A stretch of DNA of 64,000 nt from Thalassia testudinum (taxonomy: Eukaryota > Streptophyta > Magnoliopsida > Alismatales > Hydrocharitaceae): NCBI GenBank assembly GCA_037157565.1, contig JAZHRO010000039.1, positions 39,866,001 through 39,930,000 on the forward strand, in the 5' to 3' direction. This document shows, one piece after another, positions 1-10,549 of the stretch. The notes under the pieces were generated by a model, which worked only from the letters and a program-made list of their open reading frames with translations, had not been told where the DNA came from and searched no databases. Position 1 is the first letter of the stretch. Every line of letters starts with the position of its first letter. The position numbers and the translations under genes are program-made.

Positions 1-123
1 CAAGCTCAAGCTCCATTTTCTTGAGAGCATTCAACCGTTGCGCACCCGCTCTCCCGGCGTTGTTAACGAGAGCGACGTAGCGCCATCGCGTGGCACACGC
101 ACCGCGTCATCGTCGACACACTC
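1..123 (+). repeat. Family E LTR fragment, left of the young chromovirus
   Basis: This is the left flank of the intact family A element. It loosely matches the part of the family E LTR at 55020-55075, including the order 'agagca ... ttgc.acgcac'. The other side of the insertion (10545-10969) continues the same LTR clearly, so the A element landed inside an E LTR whose 5' part lies left of the window. The similarity in this piece is weak, and the assignment rests mostly on the right flank and the shared CACTC. Confidence 0.5.
119..123. repeat. Target site duplication CACTC (left copy)
   Basis: CACTC immediately precedes the TGTAACG start of the 5' LTR. The same five bases follow the CGTTACA end of the 3' LTR at 10545-10549. 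A 5-bp duplication is normal for a plant LTR-retrotransposon integrase. It shows that both LTRs belong to one insertion event. Confidence 0.93.
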
Positions 124-142
124 TGTAACGAGCGCGTGCCCC

Positions 143-245
143 AGACGTCTTTTAAGACGTCTGGGAGGTGGCCCAGACGTCTGTAAAGACGTCTGGGATC
201 ACATCCGGACGTCTGACCAGACGTCCGGGATAGTTTACAGACGTC
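143..245. promoter_or_regulatory. Palindrome cluster 1 (AGACGTCT units) in the LTR
   Basis: Seven GACGTC cores lie within about 100 bp and are arranged as paired inverted repeats. The first pair has 12-base arms CCCAGACGTCTT around TT/AA. The second uses CCCAGACGTCT, and the third CCGGACGTCTG. Each core is itself an 8-bp palindrome, and each pair can fold into a longer hairpin. The position near the LTR start is typical of a U3 enhancer. GACGTC is the core of the plant bZIP 'C-box' (known for that factor family); a regulatory role here is inference. The 3' LTR copy has lost two cores by point changes. Confidence 0.6.
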
Positions 246-689
246 TGGCGAACAGTTATGCTCGCACGGGATATTCGTCTGCGCGCCTGTGCGCGCAGAC
301 CTGCGATCCTGCATCTTCTCTGCGGCTGCAGGCGACTGCGACCGTCTCTCTCTCCTCTCCGCGCGGCGTTAAAGGGGGGGGGGGGCGCCTCCCCTCCCGT
401 CTCCACCATCTTCCTCCTTCTCTCCTGCCTGTGCGCGAGAGCAAGCGGACGTGAGGGCGCAGCGGCAGCGGCAGCCGCAGTAGGCGCGGAGGAGCTGCGG
501 TGTGCGAGGGCGGGGCTCTGCCGTGAGGGCGAGCTCGCCGGGAGCGGCTTGGCCGGCCGGCGGAGGGCGCAGGGGGCGCAGAGCGTCGCGGAGAGGGACC
601 TGCTGCGGGCGGAGCAGCGGACGCGCGAGGTGCGACGCGGGCGGCGTCGCGAGCGGAGGCCGAACAAGGTTCTGATTCTGGAAAAATTT

Positions 690-1040
690 CCAGAATCAGA
701 CGTCTGGACTGGTATCCAGACGGCAAGGTCGACGTCTGAGAGATCATACAGACGTCTGAAAGGTGAGTTTCCGCTTTCTTCTTCTTTTGTCGACTGACCG
801 TACTGAGGGAGGGGGGTTGGCTGTGCGCAGGTGGTCTGATTCGTCATCCTTTGCGAATCAGACGTCTGGAAGTTGTACCAGACGGCGGGAGTGACCTCCA
901 GACGTCCGTAGTGACCATCGGACGTCTGGGATCTAGGAGAGACGTCCCCACAGACTTCTGGACGTCCGGGGAACCAAGCCGAACAGGTAATTCTCTGATC
1001 CACCATTTAAGACGTCTGGAAGGAGTTCCAGACGTCTGAT
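690..1040. promoter_or_regulatory. Palindrome clusters 2 and 3 (AGACGTCT units) in the LTR
   Basis: A second set of AGACGTCT-like palindromes and one-base variants (GACGTCC, GACTTC, CAGACGGC) occurs at about 700-760 and 858-1037. The set opens with an inverted repeat, TCTGATTCTGGAAA / TTTCCAGAATCAGA, and ends with two units facing each other around GGAAGGAGTTCC. GTGAG and GTAATT motifs follow some units, so cryptic splice donors are possible. The same arrangement recurs in the LTRs at 22168, 41168 (inverted) and about 43900. Confidence 0.55.
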
Positions 1041-1319
1041 TTTGCACAGTATTGTCTTTCTCGACCCGTTTAGGGCCCGTTTGGGCTCCGTTTTCCGCGA
1101 TTCGAGTTGCGTTCGTTTCAGAATTTATTCCTCTACCCGCCTACAGTAGCTATACACTGTTTTGAGACACTCCTTGTGTTTGATCCTTGTGATAGGACCT
1201 CGTTCGGTTGCAGTCTTGAGAGCCGCGGAGGCGCGCGGGATTCCCGACCACGCCCCCATTACTCCCGTTGTACCTGGTAGAGTGGTTTTAAGTATTAATA
1301 AAATCTGTTAAAGTATGGA

Positions 1320-1475
1320 ACCATAACTAGAACCTAGGGCATTGCATGAATCCTAGGAATGAGAAATATATGGAATGATAGCTCCTAGGTGTTGCATGAA
1401 TCCTAGGGCCGGAAAACTAGATTGTATGATAGATCCTAGGATATGGCATGAATCCTAGGATGGAAAAACTAGTGG
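1320..1475 (+). repeat. CCTAGG-pair tandem repeats in the LTR
   Basis: There are about three units of 55-60 bp. Each has CCTAGG, a short spacer containing TGCATGAA, then a second CCTAGG, followed by an 'aaaactaga..gaatgatag' linker. The unit is conserved in every family A LTR here, but copy number varies: about three at 9050-9200, 42530-42690 and 44410-44560, and about five at 23426-23680. Confidence 0.7.
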
Positions 1476-2822
1476 AATGTATATTACTGCAGTCTTGGAA
1501 AAATGGAAAGGAATATATAAGCTGCCTGTGAATTTAATTAACAGCTGCCTGTTATGAACAAAGAAACATGTTTAAGAATCATGGAAATTGAGAACGTGAA
1601 TCTGGAAAGTGAAACATATGATGTTCTGAGATAAAGGGCTGGAACCCTACGGGGAATTAGGAGTGGAACTCCTGGAAAGAAAAGGAATGGAACTGAGATG
1701 TAGTTTGTACTGTCTCTTGGGTACGCAGTACCAAGGGAAGTACCTGTACCTGTTTTAGTGCAGAGTGGGGCCAGCCGCCCCAGGGACCCGGGGTTAGGCT
1801 CGGCCGCTCTGTACCGACTTGTTGGCCCTCGTGTACGTAGTACCGAGGAGAGCTAGTAGTGTTAGGAGAGTACTAGCTACCCCACGGGCCCCGGGGTTCT
1901 GCTAGCCTCCTTCACCGACTTGTTAGGCCCACTAGGGCAAACCAGGGTAGTCAGGCGAGGGTGCGCGGACTGTGGAGGGGCAAGGCCCCGGTTTGGTTAC
2001 TGTGGAGGGGTTGGACCCCTGTTACTGAGAGGGCTCTGCCCTGGTTCCGTGCTGTGCTTTGGGCGCACCCGTTAACGGAAACGACTGACCGCGTGCCAGT
2101 ACGGGCTAGCTACCTGTGCGTTTATCGCGCGTGCCGTAGTCACCGTTACGTCTATCAGTGACCTTGGGGTGGTTGACTGAGGGTAGGATCACCACGGGGG
2201 ACTCTCCCGGCCAGGAGAGCACCACGTGCTACTTCTACTTTTGGAAAAGACTGCAATCAAGATCGTCCCACGAGGACATCCGAGATCAAGTAAAGGATCT
2301 GAGAAGTAAATGAAATAGTGAGAAAAAAATTGAAAGATGTAAATAAAGGAAGTAATAGAACATAACAGCTACTGTACACTCTACTGTTGCCTTTAGTTAG
2401 TTTGCCACTCTACTCAGCGTTTTGCTGACGTGTTACACTCGTTACCTTTTTCAGGACCAGGTGTTGAGCAGCCAGGGTCGGCGGCTGCAGAGGACGCTGG
2501 GCCGAGTAGGGTCCAGTAGAGTTACCACAGCTTTGTACCTTCTTTTGTTTCTGTTCTAGTGAGTAGTTTTGTTTCCGCTGTACCTTCTTTACCTGCAGTT
2601 TTTGTTATATGATAAATGTTGTTTTACTGTTGTGGTGGTGCCTACTGTAGTAGTTTCTTTCCTTACTGCTGTACTTTCTTACTGTTAGTTATATTCATGC
2701 TGAATGTGGTTTATTTTACTGTCTTTTGGTTACTTCCTCGTTGGACGACTGGGTCTTGGGATTAGTCGAGTCGGTCCGGTTCTCGTGTCTCGTAGGGACT
2801 CGGGAACCGGGTCGTTACAAGA

Positions 2823-2834
2823 TGGTATCAGAGC
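2823..2834 (+). other. Primer binding site, initiator tRNA-Met type
   Basis: TGGTATCAGAGC starts three bases after the end of the 5' LTR. This 12-mer matches the 3' end of plant initiator tRNA-Met and is the usual minus-strand primer site of Tekay/Del chromoviruses. Its location fixes the LTR end and the element's orientation. Confidence 0.93.
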
Positions 2835-2998
2835 AAGGTCGTCCCGAGAAGTGAATCAACTGACTGGAAAATAACCAATTCACATGTTTATAGCTGGAGT
2901 AGCCACCACAACATATCTCTTGACTTGAGCTCTTAGAAGTGTTGTTAGGTACCGTCTGTTTTGACGTTTCCGTTTTGTTTCGCGTCTCCTTGCAGGAG

Positions 2999-3058
2999 AT
3001 GCCTCGTCGTGGGACTGGCGAGACTGGCCGCGGGCGCGGCCGAGGGCGAGGTCGGTGA
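2999..3058 (+). pseudogene. Original gag start, cut off by an in-frame TGA
   Basis: An ATG at 2999 opens a 19-codon Arg/Gly-rich stretch, a normal N-terminus for gag of this clade. It ends at TGA 3056-3058, in the same frame as the long gag-pol frame that follows. The surrounding codons alternate Gly and CGN Arg, so the stop most simply arose from a CpG transition in an Arg codon. Between the stop and codon 3086 there is no ATG, so gag-pol has no ordinary start downstream. Confidence 0.75.
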
Positions 3059-3085
3059 GGTGGACGTGCTGTCGTTGACGTCTCG

Positions 3086-6000
3086 GTGGACCAGCCACCA
3101 CTCCCTGGCATCCAGGCCCAGGACCTCGCCAGACTGATACGGGATATTGTACGAGAGGAGCTCCACCCACCGCCCCGAGCACCTCCTCCTGGGGTTGCAG
3201 AGGGGGAGTCCTCTGTGGGGCCACGCGACGGACGCGGCGCTGGACACGAGGGAGGGGATGGGCCCCTGCCGCCCCCACCTTCCTCCGACACTTCTGTACA
3301 CGAGACACCTTCGCCTGGAGGTGCACCAGCACCTCCCCTACAGCACCACTTCGAGCTTTTCGGACAGTTCCGGAAGCTGAAGCCCCCCTCCTTCAAGGGG
3401 GATGAGGACCCGACCGAGGTAGAGGACTGGCTTGAGCAGCTGGAGAAGATCTTCGACACCCTTCGCCCCCCGGTGGAGTGCCGCGTGGCCTTTGCCACGT
3501 ACCAGCTGGAGAGTGCGGCACACCGGTGGTGGAGGGCGGTCCGGGGACAGGAGAGGGACGAGCCGACGTGGGACCAGTTCGTCACCCTCTTCTGCGAGCA
3601 GTACTTTCCCCAGACGTGGCAGGACCAGAGGAGGCGGGAGTTCCACACTCTCCGCCAAGGGACGATGACCGTGAGCGCGTACCGCACGCGTTTCTTGGAG
3701 CTGTCCCGCTTTGCAGCGACAACGGTAGCCACTGAGGAGGAGCGCCTTTGGAGGTTCACCGAGGGGCTCCGGCCTGCGATCCGGGGGTATGTCAAACCCC
3801 TGAAGCTGCCGACGTTTTCGAGGGTGGTAGAGGCAGCCATGACTTACGAGGAGACCAACCCGTCCGCGCGAGAGACCGACGGCGGGCGGAAGAGGCCCTT
3901 TCAGCCAGACTTCTCACAGGGCCGGCGAGAACGGAGACACGTGGCGTCCGCAGGAGAGCCGTCACGTTGTGCAGGGCCATCAGTGGCCTTTGGGGGCCCT
4001 CGACAGGGGCCAGTCGCCAGCACCGGACCCCCGCCTAGCCGACAGCAGGGACTCACTGAGGGCGGGAGTCGGGTTCCCCTCTGCTACCAGTGTGGCCAGC
4101 CGGGCCACGTCAGGAGGGACTGCCCATCTAGGGCAGGAGGTCAGCAGATACTTCCCGCGCAGAGCACTGGAGGGCGCGCAGGAGGCCGCGGTTTCCAGGC
4201 GCGAGGAGGAGGACCGCAGTCGCGAGGAGGGTACCGGCCGGCACCTACCCGTCCGACGCAGAGTGTGGCTGCTTCGTCCGCACCTAGAGCTGAGGGGCGT
4301 ATCAACGCCCTAACACACAGGGACGCCAGAGCTTCGGGATCCGTGGTAGCAGGTATGGTTTCAGTTTCTGGCAGACTCGTTTACACGCTTTTCGATTCCG
4401 GCGCTACGCACTCGTTTGTCGCAGATAGTTTCGCAGTTAGTTTGGACCAGGATTATACATTGCTAGAGAACCCGTTCGTAATCAGAGGTCCGAGTGGTCA
4501 GCTGTTTGTAGCTGAGGAGGTGTACACGGGTTGCGGGGTCAGCATCGGGGGACACAGCCTGCCAGCTGACCTGATTATGATACAGATGGAGGACTTTGGA
4601 GTGATTCTGGGGATGGATTGGCTGTCCGCTTACCACGCCTTGGTGGACTGTTTTGAGAGGAAGATTGTCTTCTCCATTCCGGAGTTGCCTTCCTTCGAGT
4701 TTCACGGGCAGCCAGTGGATGGAGGTTTCAGGTGCATTTCGGCACTTCGGGCGGCGAGACTTTTGAGCCAGGGGTGTGAGGGCTTCTTAGCTTGTGTGGT
4801 GGCAGAGCACAGCCCCGTGGCAGACTTCCAGAGCATCCCGGTGGTCAGAGAGTACCCCGACGTGTTTCCAGACGAGTTACCAGGACTACCGCCCGAGCGT
4901 GAGATCGAGTTTGAGATCTCACTAGTACCAGGGACCAACCCCATCTCCACCGCGCCATACAGGATGGCACCGCTTGAGCTGCGAGAGCTCAAGTCTCAGT
5001 TGCAGGACCTTTTGGAGAAGGGTTTCGTGAGGCCCAGTGCGTCTCCCTGGGGAGCCCCGGTACTGTTTGTGAAGAAGAAGGATGGGACCCTACGCCTTTG
5101 TGTGGACTACCGACAGCTGAATAGGGTCACCATCAAGAACAGATATCCGCTGCCGAGGATTGACGATTTGTTTGACCAGTTGCGGGGTGCCACGGTGTTT
5201 TCCAAGATCGACTTGAGGTCTGGATACCACCAGTTGAGGATCAGGGAGACCGACGTCTCCAAGACAGCTTTCCGCACCCGGTACGGACACTACGAGTTTT
5301 TGGTCATGCCGTTTGGACTGACCAATGCCCCTGCTGCTTTCATGGACCTGATGAACCGGGTGTTCAGACCGTACTTGGACCAGTTTGTGGTGGTTTTCAT
5401 AGATGATGTACTCATCTATTCTAGAGATCGGACGCAGCACGGACAGCACTTGCGGATGGTTCTGGACACTCTGAGACGACGCAGGCTGTACGCCAAATAC
5501 AGCAAGTGCGAGTTCTGGTTGAGGGAGGTGACCTTTTTGGGTCATGTGATCTCTGGAGACGGCCTGGCGGTGGATCCCGCCAAGGTCGAGGCAGTGCTCA
5601 GGTGGGAGAGACCGCGTTCAGTCACTGAGATTCGCAGTTTCCTGGGACTGGCAGGTTACTACAGACGGTTCATCAGAGGGTTTTCGCAGATTGCACGTCC
5701 TATGACGCAGTTGACTCGGAAGGATGTGCCTTTCACTTGGACAGACGCCTGTGAGGCGTGTTTTCTGGAGCTGAAGGAGAGGTTGACCTCGGCTCCCGTG
5801 CTCACCATTCCTGACAGTAGTGGCGGGTTCGTTGTGTACACGGACGCTTCCTTGCAGGGGTTAGGAGGTGTGCTCATGCAGAGGGGTCACGTGGTCGCTT
5901 ACGCTTCGCGGCAACTGAAGCCCCATGAGCATACCTACCCTACCCACGACCTAGAGTTGGCAGTTGTTGTCTTCGCGCTGAAGACATGGAGGCACTACTT

Positions 6001-7762
6001 GTACGGTGAGACCTTCGAGATTTTTACAGATCACAAGAGCCTCAGATATCTTTTTGACCAGAAGGAGCTCAACATGAGACAGAGACGTTGGTTGGAGCTC
6101 CTGAAGGACTACGACTGCAGCATCTCCTACCACCCGGGAAAGGCCAATGTGGTGGCTGACGCCTTGAGCCGTAAGGCGCCCGCACGCTTGGCCAGTCTAC
6201 AGTTACAGAGTTGGAGCCTTTTGGTGGAGGTGGGCAGTTGGCGACCTCTAGAGTTACGAGGGTACTGTGGGGCAGTGACGGTGACACGGCAGACCAGACC
6301 AGAGTTGATAGACCGCATCATCACGGGACAGATGGCCGATCCGTACTTGCAGTCTTTGCGCGACAGAGTACTGTCAGGGGACCCAGGGGACTTCTCTTTC
6401 ACAGACCAGGTGTTACGCTTGAGGGGACGGCTGTGCGTCCCCAGAGACGAGGAGCTGTTGAGAGAGCTCCTGACTGAGGCACACGGTTCCAGATTCACCA
6501 TACATCCCGGAAACATGAAAATGTACCATGACTTGAGACGCGAGTTCTGGTGGAGAGGGATGAAGCGGGATGTGGGTGAGTTCGTGCAGCAGTGCTTAGT
6601 GTGCCAGCAGGTGAAAGCCGAGCATCAGAGGCCTGCAGGGCCGCTTCAGCCGCTTCCAGTGCCAGAGTGGAAGTGGGAGAGCATCACCATGGACTTGGTG
6701 GTGGGCTTACCTGTTACCCAGCGAGGACACGACGCGGTCTGGGTAATAGTGGATAGGTTGACGAAGACGGCACGATTCTTGCCGATCCGAGTCACTTTGG
6801 GACCAGCACAGTTGGCAGAGAGGTATATCCGTGATGTGGTGCGACTACACGGAGTTCCGCGGGAGATCGTATCCGACCGGGATACCCGCTTTACGTCCCA
6901 GTTTTGGGCTGAGTTTCAGCAGGCTTTGGGGACGAGGTTGAGGTTTAGCACGGCTTACCACCCCCAGACGGACGGACAGTCGGAACGCACGATACAGACA
7001 CTTGAGGATCTTTTGCGTGCCTGTGTACTAGACTGGAGGGGCTCTTGGGAGGAGCACCTGCCCCTGGCAGAGTTTGCATACAACAACAGTTATCACTCGA
7101 GCATCGGCATGGCTCCCTACGAGGCTCTGTACGGACGGAAATGCACGGCACCCTTGAGTTGGGTTGAGGTGGGGACCAAGTGGGAGGTTGGCCCCAGGTT
7201 GATCCGACAGAGTCAGGAGGTAGTTGAGCAGATCCACAGACGACTCCGCACTGTCAGGAGCAGACAGAAGAGCTACGCAGATCGCAGACGCAGAGAGGTG
7301 CAGTTCGAGGTTGGGGACCACGTCTTTCTTCGTGTTTCGCCCATGAAGGGCTTACAGCGGTTTGGGGTGAGAGGGAAGCTCGCGCCGAGGTTCGTGGGGC
7401 CCTTCGAGGTCCTGGAGCGGGTTGGACCCGTTGCTTACAGACTTGCCCTTCCCCCGCAGCTTTCTGGTGTGCACGACGTGTTCCACGTGTCCAACCTCAG
7501 GAAGTACGTCGCCGATCCCAGCCACGTACTGAGTCACGAGAGCGTCGAGGTGAGCGACGACCTGACCTACCCCGAGCGGCCAGTGCAGATCCTAGACCGA
7601 GCCGTCCGCAGGTTGAGACGAAAGCAAGTACCCCTGGTAAAGGTTTTGTGGAGGAGCCAGCGGTACGAGGAGGCTACCTGGGAGCCTGAGGCGGCAATGC
7701 GGGAGCGGTACCCAGAGCTTTTCGCGGGTACGTCTTTTCGGACCGGCTTCGGTCCTCTTTGA
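3086..7762 (+). CDS. gag-pol polyprotein of Ty3/gypsy chromovirus (Tekay/Del type)
   Basis: This open frame of 1,558 codons encodes the capsid and all replication enzymes of the element. Residue numbers count from 3086, a GTG that is not a credible plant start; the natural start is probably ATG 2999, separated by the TGA at 3056. Domains in order are: gag capsid (about 90-270); CCHC zinc knuckle (333-346, [14 protein letters not shown]); aspartic protease with Asp-Ser-Gly at 437-439; reverse transcriptase with FIDD at 771-774; RNase H with catalytic Asp 920; integrase with an HHCC finger and D1203, D1264, E1300 (35 residues between the last two); a GPF module; and a C-terminal chromodomain-like segment ending near '[19 protein letters not shown]'. 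All catalytic residues are present and I see no frameshift. Apart from the missing start, the polyprotein looks functional. Chromodomains in this group are thought to direct integration to heterochromatin, which fits the nested setting. Confidence 0.93.
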   Translation: MDQPPLPGIQAQDLARLIRDIVREELHPPPRAPPPGVAEGESSVGPRDGRGAGHEGGDGPLPPPPSSDTSVHETPSPGGAPAPPLQHHFELFGQFRKLKPPSFKGDEDPTEVEDWLEQLEKIFDTLRPPVECRVAFATYQLESAAHRWWRAVRGQERDEPTWDQFVTLFCEQYFPQTWQDQRRREFHTLRQGTMTVSAYRTRFLELSRFAATTVATEEERLWRFTEGLRPAIRGYVKPLKLPTFSRVVEAAMTYEETNPSARETDGGRKRPFQPDFSQGRRERRHVASAGEPSRCAGPSVAFGGPRQGPVASTGPPPSRQQGLTEGGSRVPLCYQCGQPGHVRRDCPSRAGGQQILPAQSTGGRAGGRGFQARGGGPQSRGGYRPAPTRPTQSVAASSAPRAEGRINALTHRDARASGSVVAGMVSVSGRLVYTLFDSGATHSFVADSFAVSLDQDYTLLENPFVIRGPSGQLFVAEEVYTGCGVSIGGHSLPADLIMIQMEDFGVILGMDWLSAYHALVDCFERKIVFSIPELPSFEFHGQPVDGGFRCISALRAARLLSQGCEGFLACVVAEHSPVADFQSIPVVREYPDVFPDELPGLPPEREIEFEISLVPGTNPISTAPYRMAPLELRELKSQLQDLLEKGFVRPSASPWGAPVLFVKKKDGTLRLCVDYRQLNRVTIKNRYPLPRIDDLFDQLRGATVFSKIDLRSGYHQLRIRETDVSKTAFRTRYGHYEFLVMPFGLTNAPAAFMDLMNRVFRPYLDQFVVVFIDDVLIYSRDRTQHGQHLRMVLDTLRRRRLYAKYSKCEFWLREVTFLGHVISGDGLAVDPAKVEAVLRWERPRSVTEIRSFLGLAGYYRRFIRGFSQIARPMTQLTRKDVPFTWTDACEACFLELKERLTSAPVLTIPDSSGGFVVYTDASLQGLGGVLMQRGHVVAYASRQLKPHEHTYPTHDLELAVVVFALKTWRHYLYGETFEIFTDHKSLRYLFDQKELNMRQRRWLELLKDYDCSISYHPGKANVVADALSRKAPARLASLQLQSWSLLVEVGSWRPLELRGYCGAVTVTRQTRPELIDRIITGQMADPYLQSLRDRVLSGDPGDFSFTDQVLRLRGRLCVPRDEELLRELLTEAHGSRFTIHPGNMKMYHDLRREFWWRGMKRDVGEFVQQCLVCQQVKAEHQRPAGPLQPLPVPEWKWESITMDLVVGLPVTQRGHDAVWVIVDRLTKTARFLPIRVTLGPAQLAERYIRDVVRLHGVPREIVSDRDTRFTSQFWAEFQQALGTRLRFSTAYHPQTDGQSERTIQTLEDLLRACVLDWRGSWEEHLPLAEFAYNNSYHSSIGMAPYEALYGRKCTAPLSWVEVGTKWEVGPRLIRQSQEVVEQIHRRLRTVRSRQKSYADRRRREVQFEVGDHVFLRVSPMKGLQRFGVRGKLAPRFVGPFEVLERVGPVAYRLALPPQLSGVHDVFHVSNLRKYVADPSHVLSHESVEVSDDLTYPERPVQILDRAVRRLRRKQVPLVKVLWRSQRYEEATWEPEAAMRERYPELFAGTSFRTGFGPL

Positions 7763-7848
7763 GTTTGTTATGGTTATTTGGACATCCTTTTTCCGCACCC
7801 TAGTTGGCGCAAGTTTCGGGGACGAAACTTCCATTGAGTTTGTTATAT
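7763..7848 (+). other. 3' untranslated spacer without a clear polypurine tract
   Basis: This region lies between the gag-pol stop and the 3' LTR. It keeps the 'CGGGGACGAAAC' block usual in these elements. The expected run of purines directly before the LTR is replaced by 'gagtttgttatat'. The 13-mer TTGAGTTTGTTAT occurs at 7759-7771 and again at 7834-7846, ending two bases before the LTR. Confidence 0.6.
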
Positions 7849-10544
7849 TGTAACGAGCGCGTGCCCCAGACGTCTTTTACGACGTCTGGGAGGTGGCCCA
7901 GACGTCTGTAAAGACGTCTGGGATCACATCCGGACGTCTGACCAGACGTCCGGGATAGTTTACAGACATCTGGCGAACAGTTATGCTCGCACGGGATATT
8001 CGTCTGCGCGCCTGTGCGCGCAGACCTGCGATCCTGCATCTTCTCTGCGGCTGCAGGCGACTGCGACCGTCTCTCTCTCCTCTCCGCGCGGCGTTAAAAG
8101 GGGGGGGGGCGCGCCTCCCCTCCCGTCTCCACCATCTTCCTCCTTCTCTCCTGCCTGTGCGCGAGAGCAAGCGGACGCGAGGGCGCAGCGGCAGCGGCAG
8201 CCGCAGTAGGCGCGGAGGAGCTGCGGTGTGCGAGGGCGGGGCTCTGCCGTGAGGGCGAGCTCGCCGGGAGCGGCTTGGCCGGCCGGCGGAGGGCGCAGGG
8301 GGCGCAGAGCGTCGCGGAGAGGGACCTGCTGCGGGCGGAGCAGCGGACGCGCGAGGTGCGACGCGGGGCGGCGTCGCGAGCGGAGGCCGAACAAGGTTCT
8401 GATTCTGGAAAAATTTCCAGAATCAGACGTCTGGACTGGTATCCAGACGGCAAGGTCGACGTCTGAGAGATCATACAGACGTCTGAAAGGTGAGTTTCCG
8501 CTTTCTTCTTCTTTTGTTCGACTGACCGTACTGAGGGAGGGGGGTTGGCTGTGCGCAGGTGGTCTGATTCGTCATCCTTTGCGAATCAGACGTCTGGAAG
8601 TTGTACCAGACGGCGGAGTGACCTCCAGACGACCGTAGTGACCATCGGACGTCTGGGATCTAGGAGAGACGTCCCCACAGACTTCTGGACGTCCGGGGGA
8701 ACCAAGCCGAACAGGTAATTCTCTGATCCACCGTTTAAGACGTCTGGAAGGAGTTCCAGACGTCTGATTTTGCACAGTATTGTCTTTCTCGACCCGTTTA
8801 GGGCCCGTTTGGGCTCCGTTTTCCGCGATTCGAGTTGCATTCGTTTCAGAATTTATTCCTCTACCCGCCTACAGTAGCTATACACTGTTTTGAGACACTC
8901 CTTGTGTTTGATCCTTGTGATAGGACCTCGTTCGGTTGCAGTCTTGAGAGTCGCGGAGGCGCGCGGGATTCCCGACCACGCCCCCATTACTCCCGTTGTA
9001 CCTGGTAGAGTGGTTTTAAGTATTAATAAAATCTGTTAAAGTATGGAACCATAACTAGAACCTAGGGCATTGCATGAATCCTAGGAATGAGAAATATATG
9101 GAATGATAGCTCCTAGGTGTTGCATGAATCCTAGGGCCGGAAAACTAGATTGTATGATAGATCCTAGGATATGGCATGAATCCTAGGATGGAAAAACTAG
9201 TGGAATGTATATTACTGCAGTCTTGGAAAAATGGAAAGGAATATATAAGCTGCCTGTGAATTTAATTAACAACTGCCTGTTATGAACAAAGAAACATGTT
9301 TAAGATCATGGAAATTGAGAACGTGAATCTGGAAAGTGAAACATATGATGTTCTGAGATAAAGGGCTGGAACCCTACGGGAATTAGGAGTGGAACTCCTG
9401 GAAAGAAAAGGAATGGAACTGAGATGTAGTTTGTACTGTCTCTTGGGTACGCAGTACCAAGGGAAGTACCTGTACCTGTTTTAGTGCAGAGTGGGGCCAG
9501 CCGCCCCAAGGACCCGGGGTTAGGCTCGGCCGCTCTGTACCGACTTGTTGGCCCTCGTGTACGTAGTACCGAGGAGAGCTAGTAGTGTTAGGAGAGTACT
9601 AGCTACCCCACGGGCCCCGGGGTTCTGCTAGCCTCCTTCACCGACTTGTTAGGCCCACTAGGGCAAACCAGGGTAGTCAGGAGAGGGTGCGCGGACTGTG
9701 GAGGGGCAAGGCCCCGGTTTGGTTACTGTGGAGGGGTTGGACCCCTGTTACTGAGAGGGCTCTGCCCTGGTTCCGTGCTGTGCTTTGGGCGCACCCGTTA
9801 ACGGAAACGACTGACCGCGTGCCAATACGGGCTAGCTACCTGTGCGTTTATCACGCGTGCCGTAGTCACCGTTACGTCTGTCAGTGACCTTGGGGTGGTT
9901 GACTGAGGGTAGGATCACCACGGGGGACTCTCCCGGCCAGGAGAGCACCACGTGCTACTTCTACTTTTGGAAAAGACTGCAATCAAGATCGTCCCACGAG
10001 GACATCCGAGATCAAGTAAAGGATCTGAGAAGTAAATGAAATAGTGAGAAAAAATTGAAAGATGTAAATAAAGGAAGTAATAAAACATAACAGCTACTGT
10101 ACACTCTACTGTTGCCTTTAGTTAGTTTGCCACTCTACTCAGCGTTTTGCTGACGTGTTACACTCGTTACCTTTTTCAGGACCAGGTGTTGAGCAGCCAG
10201 GGTCGGCGGCTGCAGAGGACGCTGGGCCGAGTAGGGTCCAGTAGAGTTACCACAGCTTTGTACCTTCTTTTGTTTCTGTTCTAGTGAGTAGTTTTGTTTC
10301 CGCTGTACCTTCTTTACCTGCAGTTTTTGTTATATGATAAATGTTGTTTTACTGTTGTGGTGGTGCCTACTGTAGTAGTTTCTTTCCTTACTGCTGTACT
10401 TTCTTACTGTTAGTTATATTCATGCTGAATGTGGTTTATTTTACTGTCTTTTGGTTACTTCCTCGTTGGACGACTGGGTCTTGGGATTAGTCGAGTCGGT
10501 CCGGTTCTCGTGTCTCTTAGGGACTCGGGAACCGGGTCGTTACA
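7849..10544 (+). repeat. 3' LTR of the family A chromovirus
   Basis: This LTR is 2,696 bp, TGTAACG to CGTTACA, and differs from the 5' LTR by roughly 15 substitutions and several small indels. Most substitutions are C/T or G/A. It repeats the palindrome clusters (7867-7976 and about 8400-8770), the CCTAGG repeats and the AT-rich tail. One change breaks the first long palindrome (AAGACGTC to ACGACGTC) and another turns a GACGTC into GACATC. Confidence 0.93.
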
Positions 10545-10549
10545 CACTC
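10545..10549. repeat. Target site duplication CACTC (right copy)
   Basis: This directly follows the 3' LTR end and is identical to 119-123. Confidence 0.93.

Larger units (their letters stand above)
124..2819 (+). repeat. 5' LTR of the family A chromovirus
   Basis: The LTR runs from TGTAACGAGC to GGTCGTTACA and is 2,696 bp long. In order it contains palindrome cluster 1 (143-245), a G-run with a weak TTAAA motif near 368, a GC-rich stretch, palindrome clusters 2 and 3 (about 690-1040), CCTAGG tandem repeats (about 1320-1475), GC-rich blocks with GTACG..GTACC motifs (about 1700-2150), and an AT-rich tail. Apparent reading frames in it are non-coding. Related LTRs occur at 7849, 13947, 22168, about 40640 (split) and, inverted, at 41168. 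Confidence 0.93.
124..10544 (+). mobile_element. Young Ty3/gypsy chromovirus (Tekay/Del type), family A, nearly complete
   Basis: This is a 10,421-bp LTR retrotransposon. It has LTRs at 124-2819 and 7849-10544 (each exactly 2,696 bp), a tRNA-iMet type primer site at 2823-2834, a continuous gag-pol frame to 7762, and flanking CACTC duplications. The order PR-RT-RNaseH-INT followed by a chromodomain-like C-terminus places it in the chromoviruses. The long LTRs and the 'GGGGACGAAAC' block before the 3' LTR suit the Tekay/Del clade. I count about 15 substitutions plus several one- or two-base indels between the LTRs (about 0.6%), so the insertion is recent. Two defects are visible: an in-frame TGA at 3056-3058 after the gag start, and no recognisable polypurine tract. 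Confidence 0.93.

Noticed and set aside
152..1006. Frames of up to about 280 codons on both strands through the palindrome-rich LTR
   Set aside because: GC-rich palindromes leave few stops in any frame. The translations are Arg/Ser/Pro-rich with no recognisable motif.
143..1040. Regularly spaced palindromic repeats as a possible CRISPR array
   Set aside because: Spacers are short, irregular and palindromic themselves, the units lie within retrotransposon LTRs, and the DNA is plant.
1961..2161. A 66-codon frame in the LTR, conserved at 9687-9887
   Set aside because: The two copies are from LTRs of one recent element, so similarity is by descent. Older LTRs do not keep the frame, and no domain is visible.
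3086..3088. GTG at 3086 as the true gag start
   Set aside because: Plant ribosomes rarely start at GTG, and an in-frame ATG with a typical Arg/Gly-rich gag N-terminus lies at 2999 before the TGA.
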